DNA from: Lachnospiraceae bacterium
GTDB lineage: Bacteria > Bacillota > Clostridia > Lachnospirales > Lachnospiraceae
Direction of reading: 5' to 3'
DNA length: 64,000 nt
NCBI GenBank assembly: GCA_014239155.1
Contig: JAAZZQ010000069.1
Location: 110,616 to 174,615 of the forward strand
Shown: one piece after another, positions 15,700 through 25,481 of the stretch
Numbering within the stretch: the stretch's first letter is position 1
Layout of the letters: the number at the start of each line of letters is the position of its first letter
Program-made: the position numbers and the translations under genes
Notes under the pieces: generated by a model
Databases searched by the model: none
Seen by the model: the letters and a program-made list of their open reading frames with translations, nothing else
Told to the model about the DNA's origin: nothing

Positions 15700-17865
15700 A
15701 TGAGCGAAGAAATCGATTACAGTGTACTGTATCAGCCCAAAAAGGCGGTCTACGTAATCAAAAAAGATGGCAGCAAAGAGGCATTTAATGTGCAGAAAGT
15801 TATCATTGCTGTCGGAAAATCAGCCTATCGTGCACTAACAAAATTTACTGATGCAGAAAAGCAGCAGATTTGCCAGGATGTCATCGATAAGGTAAACGAG
15901 ATGGAGAGTGAGCGGATTCCAATTCCAGTGATGCACAATATTGTTGAGAGTGCATTAGAGGACGTGAAACCGATTGTGGCAAAAAGTTATCGCGATTACA
16001 GAAATTACAAACAAGATTTTGTGCGTATGATGGATGATGTATACAAAAAAAGTCAGTCCATTATGTATGTTGGCGATAAAGAGAATGCAAACACGGATTC
16101 TGCACTTGTTTCTACAAAGAGAAGTCTGATTTTTAACCAGTTTAACAAGGAACTTTACCAGAAATTCTTCCTTACAACAGAGGAGATTCAGGCATGTAGG
16201 GACGGATATATCTATATTCATGATATGTCAGCGCGGCGCGACACAATGAACTGTTGCCTTTTTGATGTAGAGAACGTGCTTTCCGGTGGCTTTGAGATGG
16301 GAAATATCTGGTACAACGAACCAAAATCGCTTGATGTGGCATTTGATGTGATTGGTGATATTGTGCTCAGTGCGGCAAGTCAGCAGTATGGTGGGTTTAC
16401 AGTTCCAGAAGTCGATAAAATTCTTGCACCTTATGCAGAGAAGACATATCAAGCAGCAGTTGAGAAATATATTAGGCTTGGCATCGACGCTAAAAAGGCA
16501 GAAGAGGTGGCTGTTGCAGATGTAGAACGCGAGTTTGAACAGGGATTTCAAGGGTGGGAATATAAGTTTAATACTGTGGCAAGCAGCCGCGGTGACTATC
16601 CGTTTATTACAGTGACCGCTGGAATTGGAACAGAACGCTTTGCGAAAATGGCGACAATACAGATGCTAAATGTCAGACGGAAAGGACAAGGCAAAAAGGA
16701 GTGTAAAAAGCCGGTTCTGTTTCCAAAAATTGTGTTTTTATATGATGAAAATCTTCATGGACCGGGAAAACCGCTTGAAGATGTGTTTGAGGCAGGTGTT
16801 CGGTGTTCTGCAAAAACAATGTATCCTGATTGGCTTAGTCTGACAGGAAAGGGCTATATCGCTAGTATGTACAAGCAGTATGGTAAGGTTATTTCACCGA
16901 TGGGGTGTCGTGCATTTCTCTCCCCGTGGTATGAGCGGGGGGGTATGCACCCTGCAGACGACAAAGATGTGCCAGTGTTTGTAGGGCGTTTTAATGTTGG
17001 GGCTGTCTCGTTGCATCTTCCAATGATTCTTGCCAAAGCAAGGCAGGAAAGCAGAGATTTTTATGAGGTGCTTGACTATTATTTGAATCTGATTCGTCAG
17101 TTGCATATCAGAACCTATGCGTATTTGGGAAATATGCGCGCTTCGACCAATCCATTAGCGTATTGTGAGGGCGGATTTTTGGGCGGCCATCTCAAGCTTT
17201 CGGATAAGATTAAACCATTGCTGAAATATGCGACAGCTTCTTTTGGCATTACGGCATTTAATGAGCTTCAGATGTTGTACAATGGTAAGTCTCTTGTAGA
17301 AGACGGGGCATTTGCGTTGGAGGTTCTTGAGTACATCAATAAAGAAGTCAACCGGTTTAAAGAGGAAGACGGAAATCTGTATGCGATTTACGGCACGCCT
17401 GCGGAAAATCTTTGTGGGTTGCAGGTGAAACAGTTCCGCGCACAGTATGGTATTGTGGAAGGCGTTTCCGATAGGGAGTATGTCAGCAATAGTTTTCATT
17501 GTCATGTGACAGAGAACATTACACCAATTGAAAAGCAGGATTTAGAATATCGGTTTTGGGAGTTGTCTAATGGAGGCAAGATTCAATATGTGAAATATCC
17601 GATTGATTATAATATTTCTGCAATTAAAACACTTGTAAGGCGTGCGATGGAGATGGGTTTTTATGAGGGAGTCAATCTATCCCTTGCATACTGTGATGAC
17701 TGCGGTCATCAGGAACTTGAGATGGATGTGTGCCCGAAATGTGGCAGCAAAAATTTAACCAAAATTGACCGTATGAACGGTTATCTATCGTATTCCCGTG
17801 TTCATGGAGATACTAGGTTAAACGATGCAAAGATGGCAGAAATCGCAGAACGCAAAAGCATGTAA
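15700..17865 (+). CDS. nrdD: Anaerobic (class III) ribonucleoside-triphosphate reductase
   Basis: NrdD reduces ribonucleoside triphosphates to deoxyribonucleotides using a glycyl radical, without oxygen. The 721-residue protein has an N-terminal ATP-cone (residues ~12-100, allosteric), the ten-stranded barrel core, a C-terminal zinc site (Cys665, Cys668, Cys678, Cys681) and the radical loop RMNGYL with Gly694. The ATG at 15700 follows GGGAG. It is controlled by paired NrdR boxes and is followed by its activase nrdG after a structured 174-base gap. Confidence 0.97.
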   Translation: MSEEIDYSVLYQPKKAVYVIKKDGSKEAFNVQKVIIAVGKSAYRALTKFTDAEKQQICQDVIDKVNEMESERIPIPVMHNIVESALEDVKPIVAKSYRDYRNYKQDFVRMMDDVYKKSQSIMYVGDKENANTDSALVSTKRSLIFNQFNKELYQKFFLTTEEIQACRDGYIYIHDMSARRDTMNCCLFDVENVLSGGFEMGNIWYNEPKSLDVAFDVIGDIVLSAASQQYGGFTVPEVDKILAPYAEKTYQAAVEKYIRLGIDAKKAEEVAVADVEREFEQGFQGWEYKFNTVASSRGDYPFITVTAGIGTERFAKMATIQMLNVRRKGQGKKECKKPVLFPKIVFLYDENLHGPGKPLEDVFEAGVRCSAKTMYPDWLSLTGKGYIASMYKQYGKVISPMGCRAFLSPWYERGGMHPADDKDVPVFVGRFNVGAVSLHLPMILAKARQESRDFYEVLDYYLNLIRQLHIRTYAYLGNMRASTNPLAYCEGGFLGGHLKLSDKIKPLLKYATASFGITAFNELQMLYNGKSLVEDGAFALEVLEYINKEVNRFKEEDGNLYAIYGTPAENLCGLQVKQFRAQYGIVEGVSDREYVSNSFHCHVTENITPIEKQDLEYRFWELSNGGKIQYVKYPIDYNISAIKTLVRRAMEMGFYEGVNLSLAYCDDCGHQELEMDVCPKCGSKNLTKIDRMNGYLSYSRVHGDTRLNDAKMAEIAERKSM

Positions 17866-17886
17866 AGTATTGCGGTTTATGGGTTG

Positions 17887-18015
17887 GGAATGCGCAATTT
17901 ATGCGCATTCCGTGAGAATATAATTGAGAAGTGAGGGGCGATTTTTGCGAAGCAAAATTTTAAATATCGCCCTGAATCGTTGTTATGAGTGGTCTTCTGG
18001 ACCATGAATAGCAAC
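17887..18015 (+). other. Structured nrdD-nrdG spacer with three hairpins
   Basis: Hairpin 1: GGAATGCGCA (17887-17896) with TGCGCATTCC (17902-17911). Hairpin 2: GGGCGAT (17936-17942) with ATCGCCC (17966-17972), enclosing TTTTGC-GAA-GCAAAA. Hairpin 3: TGGTC/GACCA near 17990-18005, with flanking GTTAT/ATAG-AAC arms. None has a T tract, so they look like processing or stability elements within one transcript. Confidence 0.5.
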
Positions 18016-18039
18016 AGTAAGGTGGAGGTTTGACGTAAT

Positions 18040-18651
18040 ATGAGATATCACAATATCACAAAAGATGATATGTTAAATGGTGATGGGTTAAGGGTCGTTT
18101 TATGGGTTGCAGGATGTGAGCACTGCTGCAAGGGCTGCCAGAATCCTATGACATGGGATCCAAACGGAGGATTGTTGTTTGATGATGTTGCCAAGGCAGA
18201 AATTTTTGAACAGTTGGACAAACCTTATATAGAGGGAATTACATTTTCGGGTGGTGATCCATTGCATTGTGCAAATCGAAATGGAGTAAAAGCGCTTGCG
18301 CGAGAGATTAAGGAAAAATATCCCAATAAAAATATCTGGCTGTATACGGGCGATATATGGGAAAACGTTGTGCAGTCTTCGCTGGTGAAATATATTGATG
18401 TACTTGTCGACGGAGAATTTGTGCAGGAGAAAAAAGACGCAACACTTCTGTGGAAAGGAAGCAGTAATCAACGTGTTATTGATGTACAAGCTACCTTAGC
18501 GCAGGAGAATCCACAAATTCCAGTGCTTCATTGCGGAGATTATGATGATATTCCTATGGGGCGGGAGACTGCCGGAGTATCAGACCAAAAGATTGTGCCA
18601 TTTAGCACAGACGAAAGTTGTGCGATCAAAAAAAATGCCTGTGAGGCATAG
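18040..18651 (+). CDS. nrdG: Anaerobic ribonucleotide reductase activating protein (radical SAM)
   Basis: NrdG uses a [4Fe-4S] cluster and S-adenosylmethionine to generate the glycyl radical on NrdD. The 203-residue protein carries the radical-SAM CX3CX2C motif at Cys26, Cys30 and Cys33 (CEHCCKGC) and the GGDPL segment that contacts SAM (FSGGDPLH). The ATG at 18040 follows GGAGG. The last ~40 residues extend somewhat beyond the usual ~160-175-residue core. Its position directly after nrdD confirms the assignment. Confidence 0.95.
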   Translation: MRYHNITKDDMLNGDGLRVVLWVAGCEHCCKGCQNPMTWDPNGGLLFDDVAKAEIFEQLDKPYIEGITFSGGDPLHCANRNGVKALAREIKEKYPNKNIWLYTGDIWENVVQSSLVKYIDVLVDGEFVQEKKDATLLWKGSSNQRVIDVQATLAQENPQIPVLHCGDYDDIPMGRETAGVSDQKIVPFSTDESCAIKKNACEA

Positions 18652-18669
18652 GAAATTGGGAGAAAAAAC

Positions 18670-19122
18670 GTGAATATAAAGGTAAAATATTTTACAGATA
18701 AAATACAAAAATTAGAGAAAATAGCAAAAGGAAACTGGGTTGATTTAAGAGCTTCAGAAGATGTGGAGATGAAACAGGGGGAATTTAGGTTAATTCCTCT
18801 TGGAATTGCAGTAGAACTGCCAAAGGGATATGAAGCCCATGTAGTACCAAGGAGTTCAACGTTTAAAAATTTTGGGCTGATACAAGTAAATCATCAGGGG
18901 GTTATTGATGGACCAGACCGAAAGACCGGTGAGGGCGGTTACTGTGGCAATGATGACCAGTGGTTTGTTCCAATGTATGCAATGCGAGATACAACGATTC
19001 ATTTGAATGATCGTATCTGTCAGTTTCGGATTATGGAACAGCAGCCAGAGATTGTCTTTGAGGAGGTTACAGAACTTACTGGCGTAAATCGTGGAGGGTT
19101 TGGTTCCACTGGAAAAAATTAG
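18670..19122 (+). CDS. dut: dUTP diphosphatase (dUTPase)
   Basis: Hydrolyses dUTP to dUMP, keeping uracil out of DNA and feeding thymidylate synthesis. The 150-residue protein shows the family motifs: PRSST, GVIDGP with YCGN, RICQFRIM, and the C-terminal arm RGGFGSTG that closes over the substrate. The start is a GTG at 18670, 18 bases after nrdG, with GGGAG ahead of it. Placement after nrdDG forms a compact deoxynucleotide supply unit. Confidence 0.93.
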   Translation: MNIKVKYFTDKIQKLEKIAKGNWVDLRASEDVEMKQGEFRLIPLGIAVELPKGYEAHVVPRSSTFKNFGLIQVNHQGVIDGPDRKTGEGGYCGNDDQWFVPMYAMRDTTIHLNDRICQFRIMEQQPEIVFEEVTELTGVNRGGFGSTGKN

Positions 19123-19191
19123 GAAAAAGATGTCTGAATTTATTTTGCCCTTTTGGAGATACTGTTTTTGATATTGAAATGTCGTAACTAG

Positions 19192-20619
<1,428 letters not shown>

Positions 20620-20623
20620 AGAA

Positions 20624-20645
20624 GTGTGCCGCGAAAGCGGCATAC
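20624..20645 (+). terminator. GC-rich hairpin after eno
   Basis: GTGTGCCGC and GCGGCATAC pair across a GAAA tetraloop, 5 bases after the eno stop. The downstream TTTGTGTG is only a weak T tract, so termination may be partial. Confidence 0.55.
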
Positions 20646-21108
20646 TTTGTGTGCAAAAATGTACAATTGAGTAACAAAAAAGTTTGTTTTATTTTAGAAA
20701 ATATGGAAAAATTAGTAAAATTTAATAACAATAGCATAATAAATATGGGTAAATTGCGAAATTTACATAATTTTTTTCGATAATATAAAAAATTTCCAAA
20801 ATTCACCGATATATATAATGCGCAGCAAAATATTAGTTAAAACAACTATAGAAGATGTAAATCAATACCCTAATATGCCAACAAACATGTTTTATAGTTC
20901 TTTGACAAAATATTTTCAAGATAGGGTGTCTAATGTTCTGGATTGTGATTCAGAATATTAGATACCCTATTTTGATATTGAGACAATGTGTAAAATTTAA
21001 GTTGGGGCTTTTTCGTACAGAAATTTTGTGATACAATAAGATTTAGAGCTGTTGAAAGATAAATATTTGGCAGCAGTTTTAAAATTTAGAGAGAAGGAGA
21101 TTAAAACC
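20646..21108. other. AT-rich non-coding gap containing one long hairpin
   Basis: About 460 bases between eno and the flavodiiron gene. The first 270 bases are very AT-rich with no ORF or clear site. A TTGACA at 20902-20907 has no matching -10. A 20-bp stem follows at 20921-20970. A TACAAT at 21032-21037 may be the -10 of the flavodiiron gene. Confidence 0.5.
20921..20970 (+). terminator. 20-bp hairpin, possible terminator or small RNA
   Basis: ATAGGGTGTCTAATGTTCTG (20921-20940) pairs, with a few G-T wobbles, with 20951-20970 across a 10-base loop and is followed by TTTTG. It lies 300 bases past eno, too far to be its primary terminator. Confidence 0.5.
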
Positions 21109-22269
21109 GTGGAAAAGATTACAGAAGATATAATAAATATAGGAGTGAATGACAGAACAATTACTCTTTTTGAAGGTCAATATGAAGTGAAAAATGGTAT
21201 GGCATATAATTCTTATGTCATATTGGATGAGCAGGTTGTTGTGATGGATACAGTTGACCCACGTGCAACACAGGAATGGCTAAAAAATTTGGAAGAGGCG
21301 GTGGGAACAAGAAAAGTGGATTATTTGGTGATTCAGCATATGGAACCAGATCATGGCGGCAGTATTATGCAGCTTCTAGAGCGTTATCCAGATATGAAGT
21401 TTGTCGGAAATGCAAAGACCTTTCAAATGTTGCAGCAGTTTTTTGAGATAACTTCTAATGATAAGGTTGTCACTGTAAAGGAAGGGGATACTCTTTCTGT
21501 TGGAAGACATATGCTACAGTTTTTTATGGCTCCAATGGTGCACTGGCCAGAAGTAATGGTTACTTATGACCAGGCAGAAAAAGTATTGTTCAGCGCAGAC
21601 GGCTTTGGTAAATTTGGGACACGCGATGCAGAGGAGGAGTGGGCACAGGAAGCAAGAAGATATTATATTAATATTTGCGGAAAATATGGTATGCAGGTAC
21701 AGGCATTGTTGAAAAAGGCAGCTACATTGGAAATTAACACGATCTGTCCGTTGCATGGACCTGTGCTGACAGAAAATCTTGGCTATTATATTGACAAATA
21801 CCAGACATGGAGCAGTTATCAGCCAGAAGAGGAAGGTGTGTTGATTGCCTGTGCCTCTATTCATGGGCATACACTGCATACAGCGGAGAAAATGAAAGAG
21901 TTATTGGAACAAAAGGGTGCCAAAAAGGTGATTTTAACAGATTTGACCAGAGCGGATCTTCATGAGGCAGTGGCAGATGCATTTCGTTATAGTCGCTTGA
22001 TACTTGCAGCCGCATCGTATGATGCCAGTGTATTTCCACCTATGGAGGATTTCTTAAATAGACTTAGAGCTAAAAATTATCAGAGTCGCACTGTTGGTAT
22101 TATTGAAAATGGTTCATGGGGACCAACAGCAGCGAAAAGTATGAAGGCTCTGTTGGAAGGAGCAAAGGCACTGACAATTGTAGAGCCAACTGTAACGATT
22201 AAATCCGCAATGAAAGCGGAGAATATTCCACAGTTGAAGGCGCTTGCCGATAAAATTTTAGAGATGTAA
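21109..22269 (+). CDS. Flavodiiron protein (oxygen/NO reductase)
   Basis: A 386-residue cytoplasmic protein that reduces oxygen to water or nitric oxide to nitrous oxide, protecting anaerobes. Residues ~1-240 are a metallo-beta-lactamase-like domain with diiron ligands in HMEPDHGG, the HWPE segment, SADGFGKFG and CPLHGP. Residues ~245-386 are a flavodoxin domain (FMN-binding ASIHGHTLHTAEKM in place of the usual T/S-rich loop). The frame extends to 21052, but GAAGGAG at 21093-21099 supports the GTG at 21109, giving MEKITEDI. No rubredoxin domain is fused, so an external electron donor is needed. Confidence 0.92.
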   Translation: MEKITEDIINIGVNDRTITLFEGQYEVKNGMAYNSYVILDEQVVVMDTVDPRATQEWLKNLEEAVGTRKVDYLVIQHMEPDHGGSIMQLLERYPDMKFVGNAKTFQMLQQFFEITSNDKVVTVKEGDTLSVGRHMLQFFMAPMVHWPEVMVTYDQAEKVLFSADGFGKFGTRDAEEEWAQEARRYYINICGKYGMQVQALLKKAATLEINTICPLHGPVLTENLGYYIDKYQTWSSYQPEEEGVLIACASIHGHTLHTAEKMKELLEQKGAKKVILTDLTRADLHEAVADAFRYSRLILAAASYDASVFPPMEDFLNRLRAKNYQSRTVGIIENGSWGPTAAKSMKALLEGAKALTIVEPTVTIKSAMKAENIPQLKALADKILEM

Positions 22270-22331
22270 ATTTGTGGCTTAAGGGTCGCATAACATTAAT
22301 TTTTACGGTTTCTTAAGGGAGGAGTGGTATC

Positions 22332-23924
22332 CTACTCACGGTAGGTTACCACTCTATCACCTTCTAGGATTCTTGTTTTTCCATCAGGGATTAAAGATTC
22401 CTCTCCGCGCATAATCATTGCGATTAACTCATCAGGAGCCAGATTTAAATCTGCAATTGTGCGATTGCACCATGAATGGTATCGATCAATAAAAATTTCA
22501 TCGAGTAGTTCGTTGCCGCTTGGATTGTAGGATGGTGCACTTAAAATAATACTGTCACCTGCAAGAATTAATGTATTTCCTTTTGTGATGATAGTTTCAT
22601 GATTTCGTTTAATCATGAGTGCAAGAGAACCCGTTGGAAAGGATACTTCTTTTACCAGTTTGTTTTCCCAGTTATGCCCTTTTGGTATGTACATGCGAAT
22701 TAGAGTGATAGAAGATTCCTCTTGATAATCGTTAAAAGTTTTGCGGACATCTTCATTTTCATCAATCATATCGAGTTTTTCTGCCACTTTTGGAAGCAGT
22801 GTTCCCTGTATAGCAACCGAAAACAACGATACCATAAAGACAATGTGAAACAAGTTGTGAGGCATAATTACACCTCCTGCAACTGCCATTATAGCAAATA
22901 CTGAGGAGGAGGCACCGCGAAGCCCTGCCCATGAAACCAGAAGGCACTGCCTTGCAGAACAGTGAAAGGGTTTCATAAGCAGAAAAACAGCGACAGGTCT
23001 TGCGATCAGGGTAAGAATCACAGTGATTATAATTGCAGTAAAAATAACATCTGACATTTCATGAGGAATTGTCAGTAGTCCTAATAGAAAAAATATTAAA
23101 ATCTGCGCTAAGGACGTAACGCCGTCAAAAAATGGTATCAATGTGGCCTTGTTTTTGATGCGGCTGTTACCAATAATAACTCCCATAATATAGACACTCA
23201 GATAGGCATTTCCTCCCATAATTTGTGACAAGGCATAACAGATTAGAACCATAGCAATCATAAAAATTGTGTCAAGACCATCAGACACCAATGTTGTCTT
23301 GGTCATCAGACGAATCGTCATCAGTGCAAGTGCCAATCCAACAAGAGAACCGACTACCAATTGTAGAAAGATACGCATAACAATATGTTCGGATTCTCCT
23401 GAATAGATAATCCCCAACGCAATAAAGGTTAACATATATGCCATTGGGTCATTACTACCACTTTCCATCTCCAAAAGAGAAGCAGTGCTGTCTTTTAAAT
23501 TAAGCTTTTTTTGACGGAGTATGGCAAATACGCTTGCTGCGTCTGTAGAACCAAGGACTGCACCAACCAAAAAACTTTCTGGCCATGTGTAGCCTAAAAT
23601 AAATCGTACAAACAGAGCTGTGACCGCAGCTGTAATTGCCACACCGATTGTTGACAAAAGAACAGACTTTACGGCAACATCTTTTGCAAGTTCCCACTTT
23701 AAGTTAAACCCACCATAAAACATAATAAATAGCAATGCAATAGAACATATATTTTCTGATAATTTATAATCATCAAATGGAATTTTAAAAATCCCATCAC
23801 TTCCAAAAAGCATACCAATAAACATAAAAAGTATCAATGCAGGCATACCAAATTTACCAGAGAATTTCTCTGCTATTACACAGAGTAGAATTACAATTGC
23901 TACAAGTAGTAGGATAAAAGTCAT
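22332..23924 (-). CDS. CPA1-type K+/H+ or Na+/H+ antiporter with TrkA-C domain
   Basis: A 530-residue protein with about 12 membrane segments (residues ~1-390) of the cation/proton antiporter 1 family, NhaP2/YcgO-like, and a C-terminal cytoplasmic RCK/TrkA-C domain at ~400-530 (LVKEVSFPTGSLALMIKR, GDSIILSAPS). Such proteins export potassium or sodium in exchange for protons, and the TrkA-C domain gates them with a nucleotide ligand. GAAAGGA lies 7 bases before the ATG at 23924, which is preferred to an upstream in-frame codon at 23948. The two tiny membrane genes upstream on the same strand may be co-transcribed. Confidence 0.92.
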   Translation of the reverse strand: MTFILLLVAIVILLCVIAEKFSGKFGMPALILFMFIGMLFGSDGIFKIPFDDYKLSENICSIALLFIMFYGGFNLKWELAKDVAVKSVLLSTIGVAITAAVTALFVRFILGYTWPESFLVGAVLGSTDAASVFAILRQKKLNLKDSTASLLEMESGSNDPMAYMLTFIALGIIYSGESEHIVMRIFLQLVVGSLVGLALALMTIRLMTKTTLVSDGLDTIFMIAMVLICYALSQIMGGNAYLSVYIMGVIIGNSRIKNKATLIPFFDGVTSLAQILIFFLLGLLTIPHEMSDVIFTAIIITVILTLIARPVAVFLLMKPFHCSARQCLLVSWAGLRGASSSVFAIMAVAGGVIMPHNLFHIVFMVSLFSVAIQGTLLPKVAEKLDMIDENEDVRKTFNDYQEESSITLIRMYIPKGHNWENKLVKEVSFPTGSLALMIKRNHETIITKGNTLILAGDSIILSAPSYNPSGNELLDEIFIDRYHSWCNRTIADLNLAPDELIAMIMRGEESLIPDGKTRILEGDRVVTYRE

Positions 23925-24099
23925 AAAGCTGTCCTTTCTATAAATCAAAATTGAAAAGAAATTGTATGGAAATAATATAAATCCAAAACAGTTCTATTAA
24001 TTCTTTAGTTGAATAAAGTGTATCTATAATAATACTAACTTTTTCTAACAAAATATGCAAGTCACGTTATAAAATTTTAACCTTTTTCTATTACAGACA

Positions 24100-24243
24100 T
24101 TAATCATAAAGAGATTTATGATATTTCGCTTTGCGATAAATTTTATAAAAAAGAACTGCAAAAAGCGATACAATAATATAGAGAGTAGAAAGTGCACCCG
24201 TGATACCGCCAATAAATACTAAAATCCATAAAAAGATATTCAT
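24100..24243 (-). CDS. 47-residue single-span membrane protein
   Basis: An ATG at 24243 preceded by a strong GGAGG opens a frame reading MNIFLWILVFIGGITGALST, continuing as one or two hydrophobic helices and ending in a basic tail (YKIYRKAKYHKSLYD). I do not recognise a family. It lies about 175 bases upstream of the antiporter start on the same strand. The ribosome site, hydrophobic profile and positive-inside tail support a real gene. A role as an antiporter accessory peptide is inference. Confidence 0.65.
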   Translation of the reverse strand: MNIFLWILVFIGGITGALSTLYIIVSLFAVLFYKIYRKAKYHKSLYD

Positions 24244-24273
24244 AATAAAACCTCCAAATCAATCCATAAAATA

Positions 24274-24420
24274 CTATTTATTCTGTGTGTGGTTTTGTTC
24301 TGCCTGTGATGACTCTTTAGAAGAAGAGCGCGATGTTCCACCCACTTCGTAAATGCAAGTAAAAATCCCTGCACCCACAGCGATCACAACCATAATACCA
24401 AATATAATATTTTGAAACAT
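24274..24420 (-). CDS. 48-residue single-span membrane protein with Ser-rich tail
   Basis: An ATG at 24420 with GGAGG about 8 bases upstream opens MFQNIIFGIMVVIAVGAGIF, a single membrane helix, then a polar Ser/Gln-rich tail (TSRSSSKESSQAEQN). The stop is 30 bases before the next tiny gene. Unknown family. Two consecutive mini-genes each with strong ribosome sites argue against chance. Confidence 0.65.
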   Translation of the reverse strand: MFQNIIFGIMVVIAVGAGIFTCIYEVGGTSRSSSKESSQAEQNHTQNK

Positions 24421-24576
24421 AATAAAAAACCTCCATTAGATCCTCGCGATATTCGCCCAATATTTACTTTGTAGTTGCTTGGCTTATCGTTCGCGAAAAT
24501 AAATTGCGCACGCGAAAAAAACGCTGGTTATAACGATTTCTTACAAGAGCGCTAAAAAAGTAAAATAGAATAAGGA

Positions 24577-24990
24577 TTAAAAATTGTGGGATTTTTTACC
24601 ATCATTTCGGTGGATATAATCCAGAGTCCTGTGATTGTACTGATTTTGATAGATGTCAGTACACAGATAAGAATTTTTAAAAAAGAGATATAATAGAAAT
24701 ACACTGAGCAGAAGTAGGGCATAAATGATGCATTGGCTGATACGCAAAACAATAGAAGTACGTGCAGACTGACGTATAAGAACAAACTCTTCCATAAAAT
24801 TTGCAGAATTTTTATCGTAGAAAATATGTGTGTCTGCAACGTGACCAGCAGCTTGCAAAGAGGCAGCAGATGTGTCCGAAACATGCAAAAAAGAGGAATT
24901 TGTGTGAATTTCTTCACAGTAAATTCCCAGTACAAGTATGGACAATATAAATACTACACATAAAAATCGGCTATGTACAAATTTTTTCAT
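24577..24990 (-). CDS. Small membrane protein with N-terminal signal/anchor
   Basis: A 137-residue product: hydrophobic N-terminus (FLCVVFILSILVLGIYC; signal peptide or anchor, possibly a lipobox-like LGIYC), a ~65-residue polar external segment, a second membrane helix (IIYALLLLSVFLLYLFF) and a basic cytoplasmic tail. No family recognised. The ribosome site is weak (GAGG 11 bases upstream). It is the first sizeable gene of the minus-strand string that runs into the antiporter. A competing frame over the same DNA looks less protein-like. Confidence 0.5.
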   Translation of the reverse strand: MKKFVHSRFLCVVFILSILVLGIYCEEIHTNSSFLHVSDTSAASLQAAGHVADTHIFYDKNSANFMEEFVLIRQSARTSIVLRISQCIIYALLLLSVFLLYLFFKNSYLCTDIYQNQYNHRTLDYIHRNDGKKSHNF

Positions 24991-25016
24991 GCTAGGTATT
25001 GCCTCACTTCTGGTTG

Positions 25017-25100
25017 CTAGTACAGCATTGCATAAATAACAATGAGTACAGCACCTACCATTTGCACCAGCACTGCGTTGTCGTCAGTCAACAATGCCAC
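25017..25100 (-). CDS. Possible 27-residue hydrophobic micropeptide
   Basis: A GTG at 25100 about 4 bases after a very strong purine run (GGAGGAAGGAGG) opens VALLTDDNAVLVQMVGAV and continues as a hydrophobic helix to a TAG at 25017. It lies inside one arm of the 162-bp inverted-repeat element, so the resemblance to a gene could be fortuitous. Confidence 0.35.
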   Translation of the reverse strand: MALLTDDNAVLVQMVGAVLIVIYAMLY

Positions 25101-25180
25101 CGCATTGCCTCCTTCCTCCGCCTTGTTCTGGCACAAATATTAGGCACTGTTTTTCACCGTTATTTATGCAACACTGTACT
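25019..25180. repeat. 162-bp element bounded by 22-bp inverted repeats
   Basis: The left arm AGTACAGCATTGCATAAATAAC (first 20 of 22 positions shown by 25019-25038) matches the complement of the right arm 25159-25180 at 20 of 22 positions. The interior is richer in G and C than its surroundings. No target duplication is visible. It could be a MITE-like element or a large structured RNA. Confidence 0.55.
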
Positions 25181-25335
25181 GAAACGCAGTGAACAGGAAC
25201 TACTTCTGACAGTTTTAGATACCCAATTGCAGCCAAAATGTTGTAACTATAATGTTGCTGTAAAAGGAAGGGTATTTTGTAACTATATCACAAATAAATA
25301 CGTAATTCAAGCAAATGATGAAAAAAAGAATATAG

Positions 25336-25379
25336 CGAACACTAAACGATTGTTCGAGTCTTGAGATACAAAGTATAAT
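25336..25379 (+). promoter_or_regulatory. Candidate promoter and operator for the debranching-enzyme gene
   Basis: TTGTTC (25350-25355) and TATAAT (25374-25379) are 18 bases apart, 100 bases before the gene. The inverted repeat CGAACA (25336-25341)/TGTTCG (25351-25356) overlaps the -35, as an operator would. Confidence 0.4.
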
Positions 25380-25481
25380 ATGATATGCTATTCCTATCAT
25401 GAACTTATAGATATTTTTACAAAGAATATTTCGACAAAATGCAAAAAAATTAAAAATAACTGAATGAAGAGGAGAATTATT

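Noticed and set aside
24552..24935. Alternative minus-strand frame over the 24577-24990 gene
   Set aside because: No ribosome site and less plausible composition; the 24577-24990 frame has a clear signal/anchor and a second membrane helix.
24999..25364. Plus-strand open frame of 121 codons
   Set aside because: It crosses the inverted-repeat element, has no ribosome site, and its product is rich in Cys/His/Leu runs unlike the neighbours. It overlaps the candidate promoter of the next gene.
25101..25400. c-di-AMP riboswitch before the antiporter string
   Set aside because: Antiporters of this type are sometimes under c-di-AMP control, but no ydaO-type conserved segments are present on the minus strand here.
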